Assembly: GCA_045614225.1 (NCBI GenBank)
Contig: JAZLCO010000065.1
Span: 1 to 16,810 of the forward strand
Reading direction: 5' to 3'
Source of the DNA: UBA9715 sp045614225
Lineage (GTDB): Bacteria; Actinomycetota; Coriobacteriia; Coriobacteriales; Eggerthellaceae
DNA: 16,810 nucleotides
The position numbers and the translations under genes are program-made. The notes beneath the pieces are model-generated. The model did not search any database. It saw nothing but the letters and a program-made list of their open reading frames with translations, and was not told the DNA's origin. Shown here piece after piece: positions 7,287-14,159 of the stretch (positions within the stretch are counted from its first letter, which is position 1; each line of letters opens with the position of its first letter).

Positions 7287-8156
7287 ATGACGCTGTTGTT
7301 CATAGCTGCTTTGCTACCTGCCATTGCCGTGATGGCGTACGTGTATAAGAAAGACAAGGCAGAGCCGGAGCCCATCGCGCTCGTCTTGCGCGTGTTCTTC
7401 TTAGGCGCTGCATCCGGTCTTGTTGCGGGCTTCGTGGAAAGCATCCTGATATCTGCGTTTGAGGCAGTTATTCCGCCTGGAATCTTGCTGCTCGGCGTCA
7501 CGTATTTCATTGGCGTTGCAGCTGTTGAGGAGGCGTGCAAGTTCTTCTGCCTCAACACTGTCAAGAACAATCCAGCGTTCAACTACGTCTTCGACGCAAT
7601 CGTTTATTCAGTCGCTGCCGCGCTCGGATTTGCCGCACTTGAAAATGTCTTCTACGTCATGGAGGGCGGTTTTGAAACCGCTGTTATGCGCGCCATCTTC
7701 TCCGTGCCAGGGCATGCCGCCGACGGCGTAGTGATGGGCGTGTTCTATGGCATCGCTCGCCAACACGAGCTTTACGGCCGCAAGCAGAAGGCAATGCAGT
7801 CATACGCTCTTGCCCTCCTTCTTCCCATGATCGAGCACGGTTTCTACGATGCCGCTCTTTCGACTGAAAGCGACATCATGGCTCTTGTTGCCATGGCAGT
7901 CGACCTTGCGTTCATTGCCCTTGCATTCACGCTCGTGCGTAGGAAGTCGGTCATGGATCAGCCGTTACATCCAGCCGTAGCAGCACCTCAACCGCAGCAA
8001 CAGATGGCTCAGGGGCAAAATCCCTACGCACAGATGCAGCAATCTCAGCAGCACATGACACAGCCCACAGCAACGGGTTCCAATTGGTATTGCCCGTATT
8101 GCGGCACTCAGAACACAGGCAACTTCTGCATAAACTGCGGAGCTAAACGGCCGTAG
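7287..8156 (+). CDS. prsW: PrsW-family intramembrane metalloprotease with C-terminal zinc ribbon
   Basis: A 289-aa protein. Residues 1-230 are a multi-helix membrane domain with the PrsW (CAAX-protease-related) catalytic motifs: VEEACKFF (Glu81, Glu82), ALENVFYV (Glu119, Asn120), PGHAADG (His143) and EHGFYDA (His194). PrsW in Bacillus cleaves the anti-sigma factor RsiW at site 1; the substrate here is unknown. A cytoplasmic tail follows: a Gln-rich linker (about 234-260) and a zinc ribbon at the very C-terminus with Cys269, Cys272, Cys281 and Cys284. AGGGG 6 bases upstream supports the ATG at 7287. It is divergent from the LuxR gene with promoter-like hexamers between. The tail resembles the cytosolic parts of the zinc-ribbon protein at 4967-5503, hinting at a shared partner or common origin. 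Confidence 0.88.
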   Translation: MTLLFIAALLPAIAVMAYVYKKDKAEPEPIALVLRVFFLGAASGLVAGFVESILISAFEAVIPPGILLLGVTYFIGVAAVEEACKFFCLNTVKNNPAFNYVFDAIVYSVAAALGFAALENVFYVMEGGFETAVMRAIFSVPGHAADGVVMGVFYGIARQHELYGRKQKAMQSYALALLLPMIEHGFYDAALSTESDIMALVAMAVDLAFIALAFTLVRRKSVMDQPLHPAVAAPQPQQQMAQGQNPYAQMQQSQQHMTQPTATGSNWYCPYCGTQNTGNFCINCGAKRP

Positions 8157-8165
8157 AACTTGATT

Positions 8166-8207
8166 TATAAAAATGGCACAGGCTTCCCAGGGAACTCTGT
8201 GCCATTT
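8166..8207 (-). terminator. Bidirectional hairpin terminator between prsW and hypB
   Basis: Perfect 11-bp stem AAATGGCACAG (8171-8181) with CTGTGCCATTT (8197-8207) and a 15-base loop. On the minus strand it ends in TTTTT then ATAAA, a good terminator for hypB. On the plus strand the tail is only ATTTCTC, so the stop for prsW is weaker. Confidence 0.85.
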
Positions 8208-8231
8208 CTCTAAGGTTGTCCGAAATTGTAC

Positions 8232-8882
8232 CTATGCTTCGCGCACGCGGTCGGCGAGCCAGCTGGCCCATTCTTCCACACCTTCGCCCTTCGTGGCAGC
8301 AATCGGGAAGATGGGCGCCTTGGGATTGAGCTCCCTGACGCTGGTTTCAAACGCCTCGCGGTCAAAGTCGAACACGGGCATGGTGTCGACTTTGTTCAGG
8401 ATCACTGCATCTGACACCTGGAACACGCCTGGGTACTTGAGCGGCTTGTCATCACCCTCGGGAACCGACAAGATCATGACCTTTGCGTTTTCGCCCAGAT
8501 CGAAATCCGTCGGGCATACGAGGTTTCCGACGTTTTCGATGATGATCAGATCGAGGCGGTCGAGGTCGAGCACGTCTACGGCACGCTTGAGCATGGCGCT
8601 CTCGAGATGGCATGCGCCGCCGGTGTTGATCTGCACAGCCGGGATACCTTGAGCCTTTATCTTCTCGGCGTCGACGGAACTTGCGATATCACCCTCGATC
8701 ACGGCGATGTTGAACTCGTCGCGCAGCGCGTCGATGGTTGCAAGGATGGTCGACGTCTTTCCGGAACCAGGGCTCGCAAGCAGGTCAACAACATAAACGT
8801 GCTTCTCTGCGAATTGTTTCCGCAAATCCGCTGCAAGCGAATCGTTTTTATCGAGTATCGGTTTGTGCAGGTCGATTTGCAT
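8232..8882 (-). CDS. hypB: Hydrogenase nickel incorporation GTPase HypB
   Basis: A 216-aa GTPase of the SIMIBI class that drives nickel delivery to the [NiFe]-hydrogenase large subunit with HypA. Seen: P-loop ASPGSGKT (36-43), the dimer-interface metal residues Cys91-His92 in GGACHLE and Cys123 in NLVCP, and NKVD (163-166) for guanine recognition. The N-terminal high-affinity nickel motif found in E. coli HypB (CxxCGC) and the His-rich stretch of some homologues are both absent. The ATG at 8880-8882 is chosen over a TTG nine codons upstream because AAGGAG lies 7 bases before it. It follows hypA on the same strand, but a terminator-like hairpin with a U-run sits in the gap. No hydrogenase structural gene is in the window. 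Confidence 0.95.
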   Translation of the reverse strand: MQIDLHKPILDKNDSLAADLRKQFAEKHVYVVDLLASPGSGKTSTILATIDALRDEFNIAVIEGDIASSVDAEKIKAQGIPAVQINTGGACHLESAMLKRAVDVLDLDRLDLIIIENVGNLVCPTDFDLGENAKVMILSVPEGDDKPLKYPGVFQVSDAVILNKVDTMPVFDFDREAFETSVRELNPKAPIFPIAATKGEGVEEWASWLADRVREA

Positions 8883-8901
8883 TGTTAGGCTCCTTGTCCT
8901 G

Positions 8902-8934
8902 AAAAACAACCAAAAGGAACGCTCCCTTTTGGTT
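8902..8934 (-). terminator. Terminator-like hairpin between hypA and hypB
   Basis: Read on the minus strand, AACCAAAAGG pairs perfectly with CCTTTTGGTT (10 bp, 7-base loop) and is followed by GTTTTTC. It begins at the hypA stop codon and ends about 20 bases before the hypB start, just upstream of its Shine-Dalgarno. It has the form of an intrinsic terminator or attenuator and would lower hypB expression relative to hypA. The stem is AT-rich, so strength is uncertain. Confidence 0.6.
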
Positions 8935-9283
8935 AGTCTGGGAATTCCACCTCAATTGATTCTATCGAGAGTTCGCGTCCTTGCAAGAGTTGCGTTTCGT
9001 AGCTGCCACAAGCTGGGCAAATACGGTGGAAACGGTCGTGGTCGAACTCTTCCCCGCATTCGAAGCACACGCTGCGAGGGGAAACCTTTATCACGTCGAG
9101 CTCAGCACCTTCGCACATCGTGCCCTCGGTCAACGCCTCGAACGCGAACTCGAGTGCCTCGTCGATGACCTCGGTCATGTCGCCGATGCGCAATGTGATC
9201 TTCGTCACGCGTTCAGCACCTGCATCGACAGCCGATGCCTGCACAGCGTCAAGCACGCCCGCAACGATGCTCATTTCATGCAT
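8933..9283 (-). CDS. hypA: Hydrogenase maturation nickel metallochaperone HypA
   Basis: A 116-aa protein of normal HypA length. It begins MHEMSIV, with the N-terminal His2 that binds nickel in this family, and has the zinc-binding cysteine pairs Cys73/Cys76 (CFEC) and Cys89/Cys92 (CPAC). HypA binds HypB and passes nickel to hydrogenase precursors in the cytoplasm. The frame also opens at an ATG 8 codons upstream, but that would bury the essential MHE terminus. The Shine-Dalgarno for the chosen start is poor (GGGA about 8 bases before), so expression may depend on coupling to tatC or on RNA structure. It lies 53 bases after tatC and 50 bases before hypB. Confidence 0.95.
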   Translation of the reverse strand: MHEMSIVAGVLDAVQASAVDAGAERVTKITLRIGDMTEVIDEALEFAFEALTEGTMCEGAELDVIKVSPRSVCFECGEEFDHDRFHRICPACGSYETQLLQGRELSIESIEVEFPD

Positions 9284-9310
9284 GTGCCGATTCCCGCTCT
9301 TCCTCATGCG

Positions 9311-9332
9311 TTGAAAAGGAAAACCTTTTCAA
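9311..9332 (-). other. Stem-loop between tatC and hypA
   Basis: TTGAAAAGG and CCTTTTCAA form a perfect 9-bp stem with a tetraloop, immediately after the tatC stop codon. On the minus strand no U-run follows, so it is not a normal terminator. It may protect the 3' end of the tat message, mark a processing site or affect translation of hypA. It shares the AAAAGG/CCTTTT core with the hairpin after hypA. Confidence 0.55.
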
Positions 9333-9336
9333 GCCC

Positions 9337-10152
9337 TTACTTATCTGCCTTCTCGATGGCGAGGTCTTCTTCGTCATCCTCGTAGTACGTGCCCTCTTCC
9401 TGCTGCTTCTTGATGCGCTTGGCAAGCACGATGCGCGCAATCAGAAGGCTGATCTCGTAAAGCCCGACAAGCGCGGCGAACATGAGCAGCATCGTGACGG
9501 GGTTGGCGTCGGGCGTGACTGTCGCAGAAAACACCATCAGGCCAATGTAGACGAAACGCCAGCTCTCGCGGAGCTTCTTGTACGGCACGATGTTGAAGAT
9601 CACCAGGTAGAAGATGAGAATCGGAAGCTCGAAAGCAATGCCGAATCCAATTTCGAACTTGATGATGACATCAACGTACGATGCAGCGTTCGGCATGACC
9701 GTACCAAGACCAGATACCTGGTCGGTCAACCATGCGAAAGCCGGATGCAAAATGATGAGGTAGCAGAAGACCGTTCCGAAGATGAACAGCGCAACGCCTG
9801 CAGCGAACGTGGGGATGAACCACTTGCGCTCGTTGGGTTTGAGTGCAGGCAGGAAGAATGCGAGCACCTGCCACAGGATAACAGGCGACGTCGCAACGAC
9901 CGATGTCCAGAAGGCAATCTTGAACTTGACCGTGAACGGGTCGAATGCGTTGAGGAACTGCAAGTCGACGTTGCCATCCTCGCCCACAGGAAGAAAATCG
10001 GCAATCGGGAGCAGCAGGAACTGACCGATGGTACCCGATGCCAAATAGAAAACACAGACAGCCACGAGCAGGACGACGACGATGCGCACGAGACGCATGC
10101 GCAGCTCGCCGAGATGCTCCATCAAGGGCATGCGCGCAGGACCGATAGGCAT
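9337..10152 (-). CDS. tatC: Sec-independent protein translocase TatC
   Basis: A 271-aa membrane protein with six predicted helices and the family's signature N-terminus (MPLMEHLGELRMRL), which binds twin-arginine signal peptides with the first cytoplasmic loop. The FEIGFGIAFELPIL stretch carries the conserved membrane glutamate. The C-terminus is a charged cytoplasmic tail rich in Lys, Glu and Asp, longer than in many TatC proteins. TatC is the receptor of the twin-arginine system, which exports folded, often cofactor-containing enzymes. Its ATG overlaps the tatA stop codon by one base (TAATG), and GGGAGG 9 bases upstream serves as Shine-Dalgarno, so the two are translationally coupled. HypA and HypB follow downstream, fitting a role in exporting hydrogenases. 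Confidence 0.96.
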   Translation of the reverse strand: MPIGPARMPLMEHLGELRMRLVRIVVVLLVAVCVFYLASGTIGQFLLLPIADFLPVGEDGNVDLQFLNAFDPFTVKFKIAFWTSVVATSPVILWQVLAFFLPALKPNERKWFIPTFAAGVALFIFGTVFCYLIILHPAFAWLTDQVSGLGTVMPNAASYVDVIIKFEIGFGIAFELPILIFYLVIFNIVPYKKLRESWRFVYIGLMVFSATVTPDANPVTMLLMFAALVGLYEISLLIARIVLAKRIKKQQEEGTYYEDDEEDLAIEKADK

Positions 10153-10697
10153 TACTCGTCGCCTCCCTCGGTCTTGGCAGATTCCCCTGATTGGGCTGGC
10201 GCCGCTTCAGCTGTCGAAGCCGAATCTTGGGTCGCCACTTCAGCAGCCTCGGCTTTCTCGGCCTTTTCGGCCTCTTCTGCAGCCTTGGCCTCGGCGGCCT
10301 TGCGGGCAGCACGTTCACGCTCGTAGCGTGCTTTGCGTTCGGTAAAGCTCTCCTGTTTGGCGGGTGCCTCATCGGCGCCTGAAGCCGGTTTGGCATCCGA
10401 AGTTGAAGACGGTTTCGCAGAGCTGGCACTCCCCGTCTTCTTGGCGTTCTGCTTTTCTTCCTGATGCTTCGCGAGCTTGTCGAGCGCTTCGACAGGATCC
10501 TTGAACGGCTGCTCTGGGTCGTTCGGATCGAAGATGTCCGTTGACTTTATTACGCTGTTCATCTCCTCTTGCGCGCTGCGGAACCGTGCAATGGCCTTGC
10601 CAACCGTTTTCGCGACTTCGGGCAGCTTGTCAGGCCCGAAAATCAGGAAAGCGAACACCAAGATGATGAACAGCTCGAATCCACCAATGCCAAACAA
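10152..10697 (-). CDS. tatA: Twin-arginine translocase TatA/TatB-family subunit
   Basis: A 181-aa protein with the TatA/B layout: a short N-terminal membrane helix (MFGIGGFELFIILVFAFLIF), the hinge FGPDKLPE, an amphipathic helix to about residue 60, and a long polar tail rich in Lys, Glu, Ala and Ser. The length and MFGIGGFEL start are more TatB-like, while the single copy beside tatC could serve as a combined TatA/TatB; no second tatA-like gene is in the window. The start codon is TTG (10695-10697), supported by AAGGAG 7 bases upstream, and no better start exists in frame. The stop overlaps the tatC start by one base. The Ala/Lys/Glu repeats in the tail (about 125-160) look like coiled coil. 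Confidence 0.92.
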   Translation of the reverse strand: MFGIGGFELFIILVFAFLIFGPDKLPEVAKTVGKAIARFRSAQEEMNSVIKSTDIFDPNDPEQPFKDPVEALDKLAKHQEEKQNAKKTGSASSAKPSSTSDAKPASGADEAPAKQESFTERKARYERERAARKAAEAKAAEEAEKAEKAEAAEVATQDSASTAEAAPAQSGESAKTEGGDE

Positions 10698-10715
10698 CGT
10701 GAAACTCCTTCAGGG

Positions 10716-10910
10716 CTACATGGCGCCGAGCGCGGCTAGGCCGATTGTCGGGATGCCAAGAGCCAAGACCAAGATCACGCAGACGACGATCGTGAAAATA
10801 CGCTTGGTGCGATCTTTGCGAGCACGCGCTTCTTCTTCGCGCCTCTGGCGTTCCTCCGCAGCCTGGATGCGCGCTTCGCGTTGCTTCTTCGTCATTTTCT
10901 GCTTAGCCAT
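10716..10910 (-). CDS. Small single-pass membrane protein upstream of tatA, 64 aa
   Basis: The frame begins at ATG 10908-10910 with AGGAAG about 9 bases upstream; a longer frame from 10949 lacks a ribosome binding site. The product has a strongly charged N-terminal helix (about residues 1-36, rich in Lys, Arg, Glu and Gln) and one C-terminal membrane helix (about 38-62, TIVVCVILVLALGIP...). Only one or two residues lie beyond the helix, so it looks tail-anchored. It ends 18 bases before the tatA start, which makes it very likely the first gene of the tat operon. I do not recognise a family. A Tat accessory role is only suggested by position. It could also be a general small membrane protein. 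Confidence 0.75.
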   Translation of the reverse strand: MAKQKMTKKQREARIQAAEERQRREEEARARKDRTKRIFTIVVCVILVLALGIPTIGLAALGAM

Positions 10911-10938
10911 GTGACTTCTTCCTAGTCCGTATGAATTC

Positions 10939-10960
10939 AAGATATGCAAATGTATATCTT
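10939..10960. promoter_or_regulatory. AT-rich near-palindrome upstream of the tat operon
   Basis: AAGATAT and ATATCTT form 7-bp arms, with further complementary bases inside (22 bases, nearly symmetric). It lies about 30 bases upstream of the 64-aa gene, where the promoter of the tat-hyp genes is expected. It could be an operator or a promoter core. No terminator is visible between the tsaD fusion and this site, so read-through is also possible. Confidence 0.35.
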
Positions 10961-11025
10961 AGCATCAGGAGAAATCGACTCGTGAAAGTCCATATGGTAT
11001 CCGCGACTAGGCCAATGGAACCGAA

Positions 11026-14000
11026 TCAGTACGGCTCATCAAGGTTGGCATGCGCCAACGCGTCAGCCGACAGGTCGAAGAACTTGCGTTGGTTGTAACG
11101 GTCGAGCGCGACGAGCGCAATCATGCCGGCGTTGTCACCGCAGCTTGAAAGCGGTGGCATGACGAGCTTCACACCTTGCTTGGCGCACATCTGCTCGTAA
11201 GCGTGGCGCAGAACAGGATTCGCCGCCACGCCACCGCCCAGGCAGAACGTTGGAGCATCGGTTTCGTTGAGAGCGGTCTTGGCTTTGGCCACCTGCACGT
11301 CTACAACCGCCTGCTGGAAACTCGCAGCGATGTCGGGCAAGTTCAGCTCACGTCCCGCTGCTCGCTCGTTGTTGATATACGTCACAACGGCCGTCTTGAG
11401 ACCCGAAAGCGAGAACCGCAAATCGTGCGAATGCAGCATGGCACGTGGGAAAGGAATTGCATCCGGGTTGCCCTGGGCAGCGAGTTTCGAAATCGCCGGC
11501 CCGCCTGGATAACCGAGACCCAACGCTTTCGCAACCTTGTCGAACGCCTCGCCTACGGCATCGTCGATAGTCGCGCCAAGCGTGACGTAGTCGCCCCAAT
11601 CGCGCATGTGAACGAGCATCGTGTTCCCACCCGAAACGAGCGACACGACAGCAGGCGGTTCGAAGTCCTCGCACCCGATCTTGTTCGCGTACAAGTGCCC
11701 CTCGAGGTGGTTTACCCCGATGAAGGGTACGTCGAGCGCCCATGCAACCCCTTTTGCATATGCGACGCCCACAACCAGTGCACCCAACAAACCTGGCGCA
11801 TACGTGACCGCAACAGCATCGAGATCGGACCACCTCACACGCGACCCACCTGTCTGCGTTGCCACATCGAGAGCTTCATCGCACACGCCGCAAATCGCCT
11901 CGATATGCTTGCGGCTTGCGATCTCGGGCACGACACCGCCGAACCGCGCGTGGAAATCGATTTGCGATGCCACGACATCGGAAAGCAACTTGCCTTCGCC
12001 GTCGACGATGGCAGCAGCCGTCTCGTCACACGACGATTCAATGGCGAGGATGAGCGGGTGCTTGCCCTTAGCCTCATCAGCAACGGTCTCGTCATGATGC
12101 TGGAGCTCCATCCCGGCGACGTCATGCACGGCGACGGGAAGCGGCCCTTGCATGATCAGCGCGCCTTCGCCGTCTGAATAATAACGAGGGCGCACGCCGA
12201 CGCTCTCAAGTCCGGCAGCACGGTAAAATTCCTGTGCGTTTTCGTTTGATTCACGTACCTCAAGCGAGCACGTTTCAGCACCCAAGTTGCGCGCATCTTC
12301 GGCAATGCGAGCGATGAGCTCGCGAGCTATGCCGCGCCTGCGCCATTCGGGGGCAACGGCAACTTTCAAGATCTGCAGATCTGCGTCTACCACGAGCCCG
12401 CCGGCATAACCAACCAGCTCGTCCCCTACTTCTGCAACCCACCACGTTCGGTTGCGCTGGCCAAGCTCATCGGCAACGAGCTTGTCGGACCATGCATCGG
12501 TGCCCATGGCTAGCTGTTCGAGCTGCGCCACATCAGCAGTGCGTTGCGCATCGAGCGGACGGTAGGAAACGCCCTGAGTGCCCGCCGGTGCAGCAAGCAC
12601 CGCCTCGGAATGCATCGTGGCCCTCCCCTTGCCCCCATCGGGAGCGACATCCTGCACGCCGGTGCGAAGGTTCTTGGAATCGGTTTTGGAAAGGCGAATG
12701 CGCTCGTTTTCCTCAGCGTCTGATAGTCGCGTGTAAACGGGAAGCGCATAGGCAGGATTGTGGCGCACCGCATCGAACGGGTCGGCCTCGCCCGCACGCC
12801 ACGTATCTTGCAGCGCGAGCAGCAGACCACGACCGGTGACGGCCCAGAACGCCTCGTCGAGGACAGTGCCGCATGGCTCTATCAACTCACGATACTTCAA
12901 AAGGCCATCGCCGACGATTTGCAACGCTGAAGCATACGACGCACCTTGCGCTAACTCTTCAGCGAATGCAGCAGCTTTTACAACACGATCCGAAGTCTGC
13001 CGATCAGCCCTTTGACCATCAAGCCTGTAGAAAACCGGATACACCTCTTTGCGCATCGCGTCAGCAACGACCAGAAGCTGGCCTTGCACACCCGCTGCCA
13101 ACGCATTCCACGCAATAGCGTCAAGCGTCGAAACACCGACGAGACCCGCGCCGAGAGCCTGCGCGATGCCTTTGGCGGCAGCCATCGCGATACGGACGCC
13201 AGTGAACGAGCCAGGCCCCCGCCCGACACACACGCATGCAATTTGCGAACGCTTGATGCCAAGCCCGCCAATCATCTCGTCTATCAGGGGCACAAGCGTC
13301 GTGTTCGACGCTCGATGCGCCTGCACTTCACGGCAAGCTATCGAATCGATGGACTTTGAGCCCGCATTGAGCTGCCCAATGGCAACGGCCACAACCTCGT
13401 TGGCCGTGTCGAATGCGAGCACGAAACGCGTGTCGGGATCTAGGCTCACGTTCGTCGTTTGGCCTTCAACGTCAGACGCTTCCAAATTGGCAGCGTCTTC
13501 TGGACCGGAGTTCGATTCTCCGCGGCTTCCAGCAAGGCGCGCCGAATCACCCGTAGATAGACAACCACCCTTGTCTCCACCCGAAGCGCTGTTCCCACGC
13601 AATGCCATGAGGTTCTCGAGCAATTCCTCGCCACGCTTCCCATGTGCGAAAGCACTGATAGCACGCTCGTCTTCACCAGTCTTCGCGATACCAAGCGCAA
13701 GGTATTCATCATATGCAGTCGGAAACTTCTCGGCCCACTCGATTACGCATACGCCGTCAGACTCCAGATATTCCCTCAGCGCGATGTCCTCGAGCTGTTC
13801 TGAGGCTTCGAGGCGGTACAAGTCGAAATGGTGCAGCGGCAAACGACCCGAACCATAGGTGAGCACGATGTTGAACGTGGGGCTGATGACCGCCTCGCTC
13901 GCACCGAGACCTGCTGCAAGCCCTTGCGTGAACTGAGTCTTGCCAGCACCGAGATCACCTGAGAGCAGGATGACATCGCCCGGTTGCAGAACTGCAGCCA

Positions 14001-14070
14001 GCTTTCCCGCCAGGTCTTTTGTTTCCTCGACGGACGAAACCGCCGCAATGAGTATCCGTTCGTTTTCCAT
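11026..14070 (-). CDS. tsaE-tsaB-rimI-tsaD: Four-domain fusion TsaE-TsaB-RimI-TsaD (tRNA t6A synthesis plus S18 acetyltransferase)
   Basis: A 1014-aa protein. Residues 1-158 are TsaE, an ATPase with P-loop GDLGAGKT (38-45) and HHFDLYRLE. Residues 215-450 are TsaB (RFVLAFDTANE, GRGPGSFTGVRIA). Residues 500-641 are a GNAT acetyltransferase like RimI (VAPEWRRRGIARELI), which acetylates ribosomal protein S18. Residues 671-1014 are TsaD, the catalytic subunit (ESSCDETAAAI, metal-binding NHLEGH, SGGNT, GGGVAANP). TsaB, TsaD and TsaE normally form a complex that puts threonylcarbamoyl on tRNA A37. Three polar linkers join the domains; the first (159-214) is Gly/Ser-rich. All domain motifs look intact. 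A strong internal Shine-Dalgarno (12621-12628) precedes in-frame Met486, so RimI-TsaD may also be made alone. The Shine-Dalgarno for the first ATG is weak. TsaC is not in the window. Confidence 0.93.
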   Translation of the reverse strand: MENERILIAAVSSVEETKDLAGKLAAVLQPGDVILLSGDLGAGKTQFTQGLAAGLGASEAVISPTFNIVLTYGSGRLPLHHFDLYRLEASEQLEDIALREYLESDGVCVIEWAEKFPTAYDEYLALGIAKTGEDERAISAFAHGKRGEELLENLMALRGNSASGGDKGGCLSTGDSARLAGSRGESNSGPEDAANLEASDVEGQTTNVSLDPDTRFVLAFDTANEVVAVAIGQLNAGSKSIDSIACREVQAHRASNTTLVPLIDEMIGGLGIKRSQIACVCVGRGPGSFTGVRIAMAAAKGIAQALGAGLVGVSTLDAIAWNALAAGVQGQLLVVADAMRKEVYPVFYRLDGQRADRQTSDRVVKAAAFAEELAQGASYASALQIVGDGLLKYRELIEPCGTVLDEAFWAVTGRGLLLALQDTWRAGEADPFDAVRHNPAYALPVYTRLSDAEENERIRLSKTDSKNLRTGVQDVAPDGGKGRATMHSEAVLAAPAGTQGVSYRPLDAQRTADVAQLEQLAMGTDAWSDKLVADELGQRNRTWWVAEVGDELVGYAGGLVVDADLQILKVAVAPEWRRRGIARELIARIAEDARNLGAETCSLEVRESNENAQEFYRAAGLESVGVRPRYYSDGEGALIMQGPLPVAVHDVAGMELQHHDETVADEAKGKHPLILAIESSCDETAAAIVDGEGKLLSDVVASQIDFHARFGGVVPEIASRKHIEAICGVCDEALDVATQTGGSRVRWSDLDAVAVTYAPGLLGALVVGVAYAKGVAWALDVPFIGVNHLEGHLYANKIGCEDFEPPAVVSLVSGGNTMLVHMRDWGDYVTLGATIDDAVGEAFDKVAKALGLGYPGGPAISKLAAQGNPDAIPFPRAMLHSHDLRFSLSGLKTAVVTYINNERAAGRELNLPDIAASFQQAVVDVQVAKAKTALNETDAPTFCLGGGVAANPVLRHAYEQMCAKQGVKLVMPPLSSCGDNAGMIALVALDRYNQRKFFDLSADALAHANLDEPY
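12613..12628 (-). promoter_or_regulatory. Internal ribosome binding site and ATG before the RimI domain
   Basis: On the minus strand GGGGAGGG, preceded by AA, stands 5 bases before an in-frame ATG (12613-12615, Met486) in the linker between TsaB and RimI. Initiation here would give a 529-aa RimI-TsaD protein. The site is seen; use by ribosomes is inferred. Confidence 0.45.
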
Positions 14071-14159
14071 GCGTCCATCTTAGCGCAAAAGGGCAAGCGC
14101 GCTGGGATACACCAGAATGTGTGGAAAAGGGGCTAGTCCTCTTCGATGCATGTCCTCAT

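Noticed and set aside
8883..8909. Nine-codon N-terminal extension of hypB from a TTG
   Set aside because: The Shine-Dalgarno AAGGAG lies inside the extension, at the right distance for the ATG at 8882.
9235..10326. 363-codon frame on the plus strand opposite tatC and tatA
   Set aside because: Shadow of the tat genes: composition dominated by Asp, Glu, Arg and His with no recognisable domain.
11176..12177. 333-codon frame on the plus strand opposite the TsaD and RimI domains
   Set aside because: It is antisense to strongly conserved TsaD motifs, rich in Arg and His as expected of shadow frames, and lacks a ribosome binding site.
14071..14159. Possible tiny gene or terminator between coaX and the tsaE fusion
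   Set aside because: The only frame is about eight codons without a ribosome binding site, and no stem with a U-run is present.
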